Positions 55,301 to 64,000 of a stretch of 64,000 nucleotides of DNA are shown in pieces (the stretch's first letter is position 1; each line of letters opens with the position of its first letter). The translations under genes were made by a program, and so were the position numbers. The notes below the pieces were generated by a model. It saw only the letters and a program-made list of their open reading frames with translations, was not told the DNA's origin and ran no database searches. This DNA comes from Lepidurus packardi (Eukaryota > Arthropoda > Branchiopoda > Notostraca > Triopsidae), in the NCBI GenBank assembly GCA_023053545.1, contig JAKZAN010000006.1:9270351-9334350 (forward strand). Direction: 5' to 3'.

Positions 55301-58231
55301 ATGGGAAGTAAAAGAAATAGAGTTCGTCCCAGAAGAAAAAGGAAATCCGAGTCTGGGAATGTCACTGATGGAGTCCCTAACAAACTTCTCAAGGTACAAT
55401 GTCTTGAAAACGTCAGTGAGTTAGCTTTGACGACAGAGCAAACCCTGGGCACTAGTTTTCAAGATATTAGAAATGAAGCATGTGTATCGTTATCGAATCC
55501 CAATGCATGTTCTTCTCAGGAAGTATCCACTGAAATAATTGGCTTGTCCTTCCCCAAACCTACGTCATTCCTGTCGTGTCTCTCCTCTACTAGTGCTGTC
55601 GGTTCAGATGAAGAAGACACATTGGTAGAAGAAGACGCAAATTCCGATGCTGAAGCACTAATGTCGAATAATAACGACAGTCATTCTGTACCTTACGGGA
55701 GTTTTGATCCAGAGTTGTGGTTTGTGGGTAGGGTAAACGATCAGGCCGAAATAGAGGAAACTCCTCTTATTACAGAGCGTACGCTTTACTGCCAGCCAGA
55801 ATTGAGAAAAGGGTTAGTTGGTAGAAGAATTTGCAACATGGCGTATGTCATGGGACGCACTTTGGAAGTTGTGAACAAACACCACGATGAATGCGCACAG
55901 AAAGGTATCATGCGTTTTCACCGAGAAATACGCAATGGTGCGTGGACTTCTGTTGTTTTTGTTTGCCCGAAGTGCGGTACGAAAGACACAGTAAATTCAG
56001 AACCAGAACCTAGGGTTCGAGCAATGTCCACAAAACGTAAAGTTTTTTTGCAAAGCGTGAACGCTGTACCAGCACACGAAGAGCAGAAAATTTCGGTGAA
56101 CACTCTTCTTGCCTGGGGGATGATGGCCACGGGCAATGGGCATCATCATCTCCAAGAAATTCTTGCCATTCTTGATATTCCTTGTATGACAAGACGTTCG
56201 TTCGTCCGACAGGAGGGAATTGTTGGAAAGGTATGGGAATTTGAAGCCGGTAATGACATGCTAAAAACTGTTCTGGAGGAAAGGGAAGCAGCTGTAACGT
56301 TAGGAAAAGTAGATCAAGATGGGACACCACAAATTACTGTAGTCGGTGACGGGGGATGGTCTCAACGCAGTCACGGAACACGGTATACGGCCAAATCTGG
56401 TGTGGGAGTACTGATTGGCGCTCAGACCAATAAAGTTTTATATGTTGGTGTTCGGAATAAGTTCTGTTCCGTGTGTTCCAAAGCAAGAAAGGCAAATTGC
56501 GCTCCACCTACGCACCACTGTTACAAGAACTGGACTGGACCATCAACAGCGATGGAAACAGATATTATTGCTACCGGTTTTCGGGAATCGGAAAGGCGTC
56601 ATGGCATTCGTTTTTCTCATTACATTGGAGATGGCGATTCATCAACGTACAACCAAATTCTGGCCGATACGCCAAGGACTCAAAAACTTGCAATGAAACT
56701 AGAATGTTCGAACCACGTTGTAAAGAACTATACTAGCAAGCTTTATAAATTGCAAACGAAGGGTCCTAGTTATAGGAAAGTACTGACCCCAGTCATGATT
56801 GCAAAACTTACCAAAGCTGCAAGAGGTGCAATAAAGAAAAACGCTCTGGTGAATGGAAATGTACAGGATTTACGCAGTGCATTGGAAAATGGCCCGAGAC
56901 ATTGTTTACTAGCAGATCATACAATGTGTAGAGCGCCATTGCCTGGGAAAAAAGGTTGTAGTTTTGTGGGTCAGAAATTACGCACAACAGTGCCCTACGC
57001 TGTTTATACCGACGTGTGCTATGCATTGTCTTTCGTTACAAAGAAAGCTAGCAGTTTGTTGCTAGAGGTAACGACTAATTCTGCTGAGCGATTCATGTCA
57101 ACTGTAGCCAAAATGGTCGGTGGGAAGCAAATCTTGCGCTCGCAAAGAGGGTCCTATACTCACAGGTGTTATGGTGCCGTACTGGCTTTTAACTATGGGC
57201 GTGGCTTTCATGCACATGTACTCAAAAAGTACAATCATGGCTCGTCGTTACTTGACCAGTTTGCAGCCAGTAACACGTCAGATATCTTGCGAGGCCGAGA
57301 AAGGGATCTTCGTTCACGCGAAATGCAGAACAGCGATGATGTTTCCGTTCAGAGTCGTCGACCAGAGCCTGAAGCGAATGGAACAGACGTAAATTATGGA
57401 CGACCTGATCTTGATACTAATGAACTTGCTACCGAGAGTTCCGTAATCAAAAAACAGTTACAGCTAAGTCAAGAACAAATTGTCGATCTCGAGCAGAAAA
57501 CAAGAGACCAAGCCGAGTGCGATTTGTGGAAGGAAGCTAGGAGGAGTAGAATTACTGCCTCGATGTTTGGCAAAATTTGCAAATTACGGAGTACAACCTC
57601 ACGGACAAACGTTTTAAAAGATATCATGCATCCCAAGCATTGGTCTGGGTCCGCTACTAAGTGGGGGAATGATAACGAAGGGAATGCTAGGCAAGCTTAT
57701 GAGGAAATGAAGGGAGTAACTGTAAAACGGTCCGGTTTATGGGTGCATCCAAGTATCGGTTATCTCGGTGCATCACCCGACGGTATAGTTGGAGAGGATG
57801 GTGTCCTTGAAATAAAGTGTCCAGAAGTCGCAAAAGATGCCAAGTCCTTCGACGACTTGCTCAATGGCCCCAAAGGAAGTTCACTGTGTCTGGAACGCGT
57901 AAAAGGGAATGCATTTCGTTTGAAACGAACACATAATTACTTTTATCAAGTGCAAGGACAGCTTGAGGTGACGGGACGGCTGTGGTGCGATTTCGTGGTT
58001 TGGAGCCCTAATGAGATGCACGTTGAGCGGATTGATCGAGATCAGAAATTCTGGGAGGAACAGATGCAACCAAAATTGCAAATCTTCTTTGAGTCAAGTT
58101 TTCTCCCAGAACTGTCTGATTCTAGGCTTGCTCGTCACCTAGATCCTCGAGAACCTCAGTTTGTACTAGATGCAATTGCGTCCAAAAAGAAATCCTCACA
58201 AAGAAAGGGAGGGAAAGGTACCAAAAAATAG
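55301..58231 (+). CDS. Mutator-like transposase with YqaJ-type nuclease domain, left copy
   Basis: An intronless 976-aa ORF. Residues 1-20 are very basic (RVRPRRKRK), and residues ~70-130 are acidic and Ser-rich. A Cys pair (VCPKCG, ~222) suggests a zinc site. The transposase core has VVGDGGWSQRSHGTRY (Asp350), a Cys-rich insert (CSVCSKARKANC), YIGDGDSSTY (Asp444/446) and LLLEVTTNSAERFMS (Glu589/596), fitting a DDE arrangement of the Mutator-like superfamily. Residues ~740-910 form a YqaJ/lambda-exonuclease fold: SRITASMFGK, the EGNARQAYEE acidic site, SPDGIVG (Asp827), LEIKCPE (Glu837, Lys839) and YQVQGQLEV. An AATAAA lies at 58238-58243, followed by two near-identical TTTGACGTCTGACCGGTTCA repeats. 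The catalytic assignment is inferred from motif pattern. Confidence 0.88.
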   Translation: MGSKRNRVRPRRKRKSESGNVTDGVPNKLLKVQCLENVSELALTTEQTLGTSFQDIRNEACVSLSNPNACSSQEVSTEIIGLSFPKPTSFLSCLSSTSAVGSDEEDTLVEEDANSDAEALMSNNNDSHSVPYGSFDPELWFVGRVNDQAEIEETPLITERTLYCQPELRKGLVGRRICNMAYVMGRTLEVVNKHHDECAQKGIMRFHREIRNGAWTSVVFVCPKCGTKDTVNSEPEPRVRAMSTKRKVFLQSVNAVPAHEEQKISVNTLLAWGMMATGNGHHHLQEILAILDIPCMTRRSFVRQEGIVGKVWEFEAGNDMLKTVLEEREAAVTLGKVDQDGTPQITVVGDGGWSQRSHGTRYTAKSGVGVLIGAQTNKVLYVGVRNKFCSVCSKARKANCAPPTHHCYKNWTGPSTAMETDIIATGFRESERRHGIRFSHYIGDGDSSTYNQILADTPRTQKLAMKLECSNHVVKNYTSKLYKLQTKGPSYRKVLTPVMIAKLTKAARGAIKKNALVNGNVQDLRSALENGPRHCLLADHTMCRAPLPGKKGCSFVGQKLRTTVPYAVYTDVCYALSFVTKKASSLLLEVTTNSAERFMSTVAKMVGGKQILRSQRGSYTHRCYGAVLAFNYGRGFHAHVLKKYNHGSSLLDQFAASNTSDILRGRERDLRSREMQNSDDVSVQSRRPEPEANGTDVNYGRPDLDTNELATESSVIKKQLQLSQEQIVDLEQKTRDQAECDLWKEARRSRITASMFGKICKLRSTTSRTNVLKDIMHPKHWSGSATKWGNDNEGNARQAYEEMKGVTVKRSGLWVHPSIGYLGASPDGIVGEDGVLEIKCPEVAKDAKSFDDLLNGPKGSSLCLERVKGNAFRLKRTHNYFYQVQGQLEVTGRLWCDFVVWSPNEMHVERIDRDQKFWEEQMQPKLQIFFESSFLPELSDSRLARHLDPREPQFVLDAIASKKKSSQRKGGKGTKK

Positions 58232-58261
58232 TGGAGAAATAAAAAGAACAAGAGTCTAACG

Positions 58262-58330
58262 AATTTGACGTCTGACCGGTTCAAGAAAAAGAGCAAGAGT
58301 CTAACGCATTTGACGTCTGACCGGTTCAAA
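58262..58330 (+). repeat. Short tandem repeat after the transposase stop
   Basis: Two units containing TTTGACGTCTGACCGGTTCA, each preceded by AGAGTCTAACG, follow the stop of the left transposase. The mirror image lies at about 59222-59290. Confidence 0.75.
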
Positions 58331-58743
58331 ATCAGTCTGTGTGAATGTGTCTTTTGTTTGCGTGGAATAATATGCTTTGGAATAAATGTCTCATGCATGT
58401 CAAAGTTAGATACTTGCAACAGTGATTGTGGTATGTGTTATATAAACTTCAATAAGTTACTCGTATGCCAGAAATAGGTTGTCACGTACTTATTGTTCAA
58501 AGTATTGCATATTGCTTTGCGCGTAAAATGCGACCTAACATATAATGTAAAAGAACACAAACTATATTGTATATTATAAGCATACTAGGCACCTTCAATA
58601 ATAGTATATTCCTTCTTCCAATGTACAAGAACACTAAGCACTAACTTCTCAACACTGAAGAAAAGTACAGTCTTCGTTTATAACTCATTTGGAACACTAA
58701 TGTTGACTCCTAATTGCGGTTTTCCTTATGTAAATACTTTGAT

Positions 58744-58808
58744 CGAGGTGTGGCTTAGGATCAATACAATAACAATCACATACAAACTCTTGCTTGTGCT
58801 CCATACAA
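58744..58808. other. 65-bp single-copy spacer at the palindrome centre
   Basis: The spacer starts CGAGGTGTGGCTTAGG and ends near TGCTCCATACAAA. It is the only part of the element without an inverted partner, so it fixes the hinge of the structure. Confidence 0.85.
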
Positions 58809-59320
58809 ATCAAAGTATTTACATAAGGAAAACCGCAATTAGGAGTCAACATTAGTGTTCCAAATGAGTTATAAACGAAGACTGTACTTTTCTTCAGTGT
58901 TGAGAAGTTAGTGCTTAGTGTTCTTGTACATTGGAAGAAGGAATATACTATTATTGAAGGTGCCTAGTATGCTTATAATATACAATATAGTTTGTGTTCT
59001 TTTACATTATATGTTAGGTCGCATTTTACGCGCAAAGCAATATGCAATACTTTGAACAATAAGTACGTGACAACCTATTTCTGGCATACGAGTAACTTAT
59101 TGAAGTTTATATAACACATACCACAATCACTGTTGCAAGTATCTAACTTTGACATGCATGAGACATTTATTCCAAAGCATATTATTCCACGCAAACAAAA
59201 GACACATTCACACAGACTGATTTTGAACCGGTCAGACGTCAAATGCGTTAGACTCTTGCTCTTTTTCTTGAACCGGTCAGACGTCAAATTCGTTAGACTC
59301 TTGTTCTTTTTATTTCTCCA

Positions 59321-62251
59321 CTATTTTTTGGTACCTTTCCCTCCCTTTCTTTGTGAGGATTTCTTTTTGGACGCAATTGCATCTAGTACAAACTGAGGTT
59401 CTCGAGGATCTAGGTGACGAGCAAGCCTAGAATCAGACAGTTCTGGGAGAAAACTTGACTCAAAGAAGATTTGCAATTTTGGTTGCATCTGTTCCTCCCA
59501 GAATTTCTGATCTCGATCAATCCGCTCAACGTGCATCTCATTAGGGCTCCAAACCACGAAATCGCACCACAGCCGTCCCGTCACCTCAAGCTGTCCTTGC
59601 ACTTGATAAAAGTAATTATGTGTTCGTTTCAAACGAAATGCATTCCCTTTTACGCGTTCCAGACACAGTGAACTTCCTTTGGGGCCATTGAGCAAGTCGT
59701 CGAAGGACTTGGCATCTTTTGCGACTTCTGGACACTTTATTTCAAGGACACCATCCTCTCCAACTATACCGTCGGGTGATGCACCGAGATAACCGATACT
59801 TGGATGCACCCATAAACCGGACCGTTTTACAGTTACTCCCTTCATTTCCTCATAAGCTTGCCTAGCATTCCCTTCGTTATCATTCCCCCACTTAGTAGCG
59901 GACCCAGACCAATGCTTGGGATGCATGATATCTTTTAAAACGTTTGTCCGTGAGGTTGTACTCCGTAATTTGCAAATTTTGCCAAACATCGAGGCAGTAA
60001 TTCTACTCCTCCTAGCTTCCTTCCACAAATCGCACTCGGCTTGGTCTCTTGTTTTCTGCTCGAGATCGACAATTTGTTCTTGACTTAGCTGTAACTGTTT
60101 TTTGATTACGGAACTCTCGGTAGCAAGTTCATTAGTATCAAGATCAGGTCGTCCATAATTTACGTCTGTTCCATTCGCTTCAGGCTCTGGTCGACGACTC
60201 TGAACGGAAACATCATCGCTGTTCTGCATTTCGCGTGAACGAAGATCCCTTTCTCGGCCTCGCAAGATATCTGACGTGTTACTGGCTGCAAACTGGTCAA
60301 GTAACGACGAGCCATGATTGTACTTTTTGAGTACATGTGCATGAAAGCCACGCCCATAGTTAAAAGCCAGTACGGCACCATAACACCTGTGAGTATAGGA
60401 CCCTCTTTGCGAGCGCAAGATTTGCTTCCCACCGACCATTTTGGCTACAGTTGACATGAATCGCTCAGCAGAATTAGTCGTTACCTCTAGCAACAAACTG
60501 CTAGCTTTCTTTGTAACGAAAGACAATGCATAGCACACGTCGGTATAAACAGCGTAGGGCACTGTTGTGCGTAATTTCTGACCCACAAAACTACAACCTT
60601 TTTTCCCAGGCAATGGCGCTCTACACATTGTATGATCTGCTAGTAAACAATGTCTCGGGCCATTTTCCAATGCACTGCGTAAATCCTGTACATTTCCATT
60701 CACCAGAGCGTTTTTCTTTATTGCACCTCTTGCAGCTTTGGTAAGTTTTGCAATCATGACTGGGGTCAGTACTTTCCTATAACTAGGACCCTTCGTTTGC
60801 AATTTATAAAGCTTGCTAGTATAGTTCTTTACAACGTGGTTCGAACATTCTAGTTTCATTGCAAGTTTTTGAGTCCTTGGCGTATCGGCCAGAATTTGGT
60901 TGTACGTTGATGAATCGCCATCTCCAATGTAATGAGAAAAACGAATGCCATGACGCCTTTCCGATTCCCGAAAACCGGTAGCAATAATATCTGTTTCCAT
61001 CGCTGTTGATGGTCCAGTCCAGTTCTTGTAACAGTGGTGCGTAGGTGGAGCGCAATTTGCCTTTCTTGCTTTGGAACACACGGAACAGAACTTATTCCGA
61101 ACACCAACATATAAAACTTTATTGGTCTGAGCGCCAATCAGTACTCCCACACCAGATTTGGCCGTATACCGTGTTCCGTGACTGCGTTGAGACCATCCCC
61201 CGTCACCGACTACAGTAATTTGTGGTGTCCCATCTTGATCTACTTTTCCTAACGTTACAGCTGCTTCCCTTTCCTCCAGAACAGTTTTTAGCATGTCATT
61301 ACCGGCTTCAAATTCCCATACCTTTCCAACAATTCCCTCCTGTCGGACGAACGAACGTCTTGTCATACAAGGAATATCAAGAATGGCAAGAATTTCTTGG
61401 AGATGATGATGCCCATTGCCCGTGGCCATCATCCCCCAGGCAAGAAGAGTGTTCACCGAAATTTTCTGCTCTTCGTGTGCTGGTACAGCGTTCACGCTTT
61501 GCAAAAAAACTTTACGTTTTGTGGACATTGCTCGAACCCTAGGTTCTGGTTCTGAATTTACTGTGTCTTTCGTACCGCACTTCGGGCAAACAAAAACAAC
61601 AGAAGTCCACGCACCATTGCGTATTTCTCGGTGAAAACGCATGATACCTTTCTGTGCGCATTCATCGTGGTGTTTGTTCACAACTTCCAAAGTGCGTCCC
61701 ATGACATACGCCATGTTGCAAATTCTTCTACCAACTAACCCTTTTCTCAATTCTGGCTGGCAGTAAAGCGTACGCTCTGTAATAAGAGGAGTTTCCTCTA
61801 TTTCGGCCTGATCGTTTACCCTACCCACAAACCACAACTCTGGATCAAAACTCCCGTAAGGTACAGAATGACTGTCGTTATTATTCGACATTAGTGCTTC
61901 AGCATCGGAATTTGCGTCTTCTTCTACCAATGTGTCTTCTTCATCTGAACCGACAGCACTAGTAGAGGAGAGACACGACAGGAATGACGTAGGTTTGGGG
62001 AAGGACAAGCCAATTATTTCAGTGGATACTTCCTGAGAAGAACATGCATTGGGATTCGATAACGATACACATGCTTCATTTCTAATATCTTGAAAACTAG
62101 TGCCCAGGGTTTGCTCTGTCGTCAAAGCTAACTCACTGACGTTTTCAAGACATTGTACCTTGAGAAGTTTGTTAGGGACTCCATCAGTGACATTCCCAGA
62201 CTCGGATTTCCTTTTTCTTCTGGGACGAACTCTATTTCTTTTACTTCCCAT
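59321..62251 (-). CDS. Mutator-like transposase with YqaJ-type nuclease domain, right copy
   Basis: The mirror image of the gene at 55301-58231. The translated 976-aa sequences are identical, so both copies are equally intact. The genes are convergent across the central spacer. With no divergence to date, the two arms either arose very recently or are kept identical by gene conversion or hairpin-mediated replication. Confidence 0.88.
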   Translation of the reverse strand: MGSKRNRVRPRRKRKSESGNVTDGVPNKLLKVQCLENVSELALTTEQTLGTSFQDIRNEACVSLSNPNACSSQEVSTEIIGLSFPKPTSFLSCLSSTSAVGSDEEDTLVEEDANSDAEALMSNNNDSHSVPYGSFDPELWFVGRVNDQAEIEETPLITERTLYCQPELRKGLVGRRICNMAYVMGRTLEVVNKHHDECAQKGIMRFHREIRNGAWTSVVFVCPKCGTKDTVNSEPEPRVRAMSTKRKVFLQSVNAVPAHEEQKISVNTLLAWGMMATGNGHHHLQEILAILDIPCMTRRSFVRQEGIVGKVWEFEAGNDMLKTVLEEREAAVTLGKVDQDGTPQITVVGDGGWSQRSHGTRYTAKSGVGVLIGAQTNKVLYVGVRNKFCSVCSKARKANCAPPTHHCYKNWTGPSTAMETDIIATGFRESERRHGIRFSHYIGDGDSSTYNQILADTPRTQKLAMKLECSNHVVKNYTSKLYKLQTKGPSYRKVLTPVMIAKLTKAARGAIKKNALVNGNVQDLRSALENGPRHCLLADHTMCRAPLPGKKGCSFVGQKLRTTVPYAVYTDVCYALSFVTKKASSLLLEVTTNSAERFMSTVAKMVGGKQILRSQRGSYTHRCYGAVLAFNYGRGFHAHVLKKYNHGSSLLDQFAASNTSDILRGRERDLRSREMQNSDDVSVQSRRPEPEANGTDVNYGRPDLDTNELATESSVIKKQLQLSQEQIVDLEQKTRDQAECDLWKEARRSRITASMFGKICKLRSTTSRTNVLKDIMHPKHWSGSATKWGNDNEGNARQAYEEMKGVTVKRSGLWVHPSIGYLGASPDGIVGEDGVLEIKCPEVAKDAKSFDDLLNGPKGSSLCLERVKGNAFRLKRTHNYFYQVQGQLEVTGRLWCDFVVWSPNEMHVERIDRDQKFWEEQMQPKLQIFFESSFLPELSDSRLARHLDPREPQFVLDAIASKKKSSQRKGGKGTKK

Positions 62252-63066
62252 TAGAACAAAGTCACGCTAAAATACGATATAAGAATACTCTTTCCGTGAA
62301 CAAAAGTAACGTTGCGAGTACTTTGCTGTCCAACTTGGAAATAAAGATACAAAGCTGGATTCGAACATGAAATGTGTTTTGTCCTCTGTGACGGATTCTC
62401 TGCTCAGTTTGTAAAATGTGAGGTCGTATGTTGTGAAACTGCAACATTTTTCCGTTGAAAAACGATTGCGGAAAAGCAAGTGTACTGAACTGTTGGGGAA
62501 AATGTGGCAAGAAACTTGTAGTTTGAAGTAATTTTAATTTTCGGTACAAACTCTGTTCATTTGCGATAACAAACCTGAGGAATTCTCAATGTGTCAAACC
62601 TCAACATCAGTTATATGTCTATTAGCTAGTAAAAAGAACTATGTATAACTTATATGCTGCTTTAGGTTGTCAGTTATATGACACCTTTGATTGTTTCAGC
62701 AAGACCAATCGTCTTTTTGTATTGTTCTGCTTACTTTTTGCTATATATGACTTACTTTGATAAAGTAAATTAGAGCTATGGAGTTATAGCTTTATTTATT
62801 TAGTAAGCTGAAACGTGGCAATTGAAATAATGAGGTAGTGTAAGTTTTATTTGGTCTGTCTCATTGTGTTACACAGCCCATATATAGGCAAAAGCAGCTT
62901 TCAAAGGTTGGCGCCGTTTGGCCGTGCAGAAGCAAATCGCCGTTCAAAAGTTGCGCTGTTGTGCTATTGCACTGTCATATGCAAGGCTTTCCAAAAAAAC
63001 AATCCGACGCCAACGCCATCCAGTGAGAGTTTAGTATCAATAAGCTAAGGTATACGGGAGCCTTAA

Positions 63067-63776
63067 AGGGGGAGTACGATTTCAAAAGGAAAAAAATATA
63101 TGTTATAAAAGAGACCATGTTACATGTTCTGGCTGACGAGTCCCCCCGTCAATTATGCATATTTAACAAGTCTGTAGATTTTTTGGTTAATTTACAAACT
63201 CAGTCACATAAAAATTACTGTTTCTTCGCACCGTGACTTGCGGGTTCCGCTGAACGCCATGTAGGCGTTACCCGCGTAGTCGGAACCGCTGCTTTCGGTC
63301 CTATTGCCAGGGGAAGGGATCTCGACTGCGAAGCCGTCCCGAAACTTCCCCCAGGCTTTCAGGCGCGGGTCTCGGCCCGGCAGGACGGCAAGCTACGGCG
63401 ATTGAGCGATGTCGCGAAGAAAACGTCGTTTTTTTTATTGAGCTTGTAAATTAACCAAAGCACCTACAGATTTATTTGATCATTCAAAATAAAGAAAATG
63501 ATGCCATCCCTAAGAGACCAAGGATCGATTTTCAATGCGCTCGTAGGTAAAGGCGCTAGGCCTCCGCCACCTACTGCCCCCCAATGCTATAAGCATAGGG
63601 AAATTTGAATTTTGGAGTAAAGTTGCGGAGCTTAAGTCGCTAAATAATTAATTACTTGGTAATTAATATGCATATTTAATTAGTATGCATAATTGACATA
63701 GGGATTCTTCAGCCAGAAAATGTAACTTGGTCTCTTCTATAACACATTTTTTTCATTTTGAAACCCTACTCCCCCT
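63067..63776. mobile_element. TTAA-flanked MITE with GC-rich nested insert
   Basis: The ends AGGGGGAGTACGATTTCAAA and TTTTGAAACCCTACTCCCCC(TT) are inverted. The element is flanked by TTAA at 63063-63066, shared with the palindrome border, and at 63777-63780. Inside, a second inverted repeat (TTGGTTAATTTACAAACTCA at about 63182 against TTGAGCTTGTAAATTAACCAA at about 63440, ends also pairing through GTTTCTTCGC/GCGAAGAAAAC) encloses an unusually GC-rich core at about 63230-63420. Confidence 0.65.
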
Positions 63777-63780
63777 TTAA

Positions 63781-64000
63781 AGGACTTAATGTAAGCAACT
63801 ATTGTCCTCTATTGAAGTTTTTAAGCCAATGTTTCTAAAACGTAAATCGCATTTTCCAAAGGTTGCCTGCATAGCAGGGGTAATAGATTCACCTGCAAAA
63901 AAGTTGAAATGACAAGCTCTTGTAAGGAACGTTGGAGGTCGGGTGGGTTGGGGTGGGGCGAGAGGAGCACGTCCTACCCAAAAGGCTGGTCTTTCCATAT
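63781..64000. other. Window end, unassigned
   Basis: No gene is seen. A G-rich run (GGTCGGGTGGGTTGGGGTGGGG) lies at about 63937-63958. Confidence 0.3.

Larger units (their letters stand above)
54486..63066. mobile_element. 8.6-kb palindromic Mutator-like/YqaJ transposon
   Basis: Positions x and 117552-x are complementary from 54486/63066 inward to 58743/58809, giving two 4258-bp arms around a unique 65-bp spacer (58744-58808). Each arm carries an identical 976-codon gene pointing to the centre. The outermost bases are TTAA on both sides, followed by GGCTCCCGTATACCTTAGCT. TTAA may be the target duplication, as in Kolobok and piggyBac-type elements. Pairing breaks exactly outside the TTAA (C at 54485, A at 63067), so the borders of the palindrome coincide with transposon ends. 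This argues for a real foldback or head-to-head pair over a random assembly inversion, but does not exclude one. Confidence 0.9.

Noticed and set aside
58276-58419. Reverse-strand open frame near the transposase 3' end with repeated residues
   Set aside because: It is the translation of the duplicated GACGTCTGACCGG repeat and occurs twice only because of the palindrome.
63128-63150. CTGACGAG, similar to a hammerhead ribozyme core
   Set aside because: The paired stem II and following GAAA of a hammerhead are not present at the required spacing.

Overview
This is eukaryotic, AT-rich, intron-dense DNA. Most introns are 33-100 bp with GT..AG borders. The conserved genes are animal genes, and several features point to an arthropod: a BTB domain opening with the arthropod-type LRWN motif, degenerate TTAGG-type repeats and a brambleberry homologue. 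A Flattop (CFAP126) homologue suggests an animal that still makes motile axonemes. I cannot name the species.

Host genes from left to right: a sphingolipid desaturase DEGS copy on the minus strand without its last exon (2236-4950); a probable BTB-homeodomain gene (-, 6788-8303); the phosphate exporter XPR1 (-, 8898-14334); an orphan Ser-rich ORF (+, 17649-18413); a second, complete DEGS copy (+, 19124-20497); GDPGP1 (+, 20742-22646) ending 6 bp from TRAPPC4 (-, 22653-23503); brambleberry (+, 28599-31927) converging on SMG9 (-, 32050-34496); SDHC (-, 35242-44330) with a 7.4-kb last intron full of transposons; TMEM223 (+, 44648-45557) diverging from SDHC; the bHLH gene NHLH/HEN1 (-, 46155-48420); a long Flattop homologue (-, 49111-52727); and UFC1 (-, 53197-53901). 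They are ordinary unlinked housekeeping, developmental and ciliary genes and do not form a pathway.

The mobile DNA is the remarkable part. (1) Positions 54486-63066 form a giant palindrome, apparently perfect: two 4258-bp arms around a 65-bp spacer, each arm with an identical 976-aa gene joining a Mutator-like DDE transposase to a YqaJ-type nuclease, and with TTAA at both outer ends. (2) Positions 23588-28305 hold a MULE with ~580-bp terminal inverted repeats. Its spliced gene joins a PHD finger, tandemly duplicated small exons, a FLYWCH finger and a MULE transposase, but an internal deletion has broken it. It sits in the shared promoter of TRAPPC4 and brambleberry. (3) Positions 35826-41576 are a complete Ty3/gypsy element with identical LTRs and a 4-bp target duplication. 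It lies inside an older MITE-like element, which was also hit by a minisatellite-rich foldback element (41600-42671). (4) Several small elements share terminal sequence with the giant palindrome (ends near 1447/2115, 6233, 35394/42695 and 51054/51460) and look like its non-autonomous relatives.

Gene models were built by reading splice sites and matching remembered protein families. No database search was run. Exon borders are phase-consistent unless stated otherwise.
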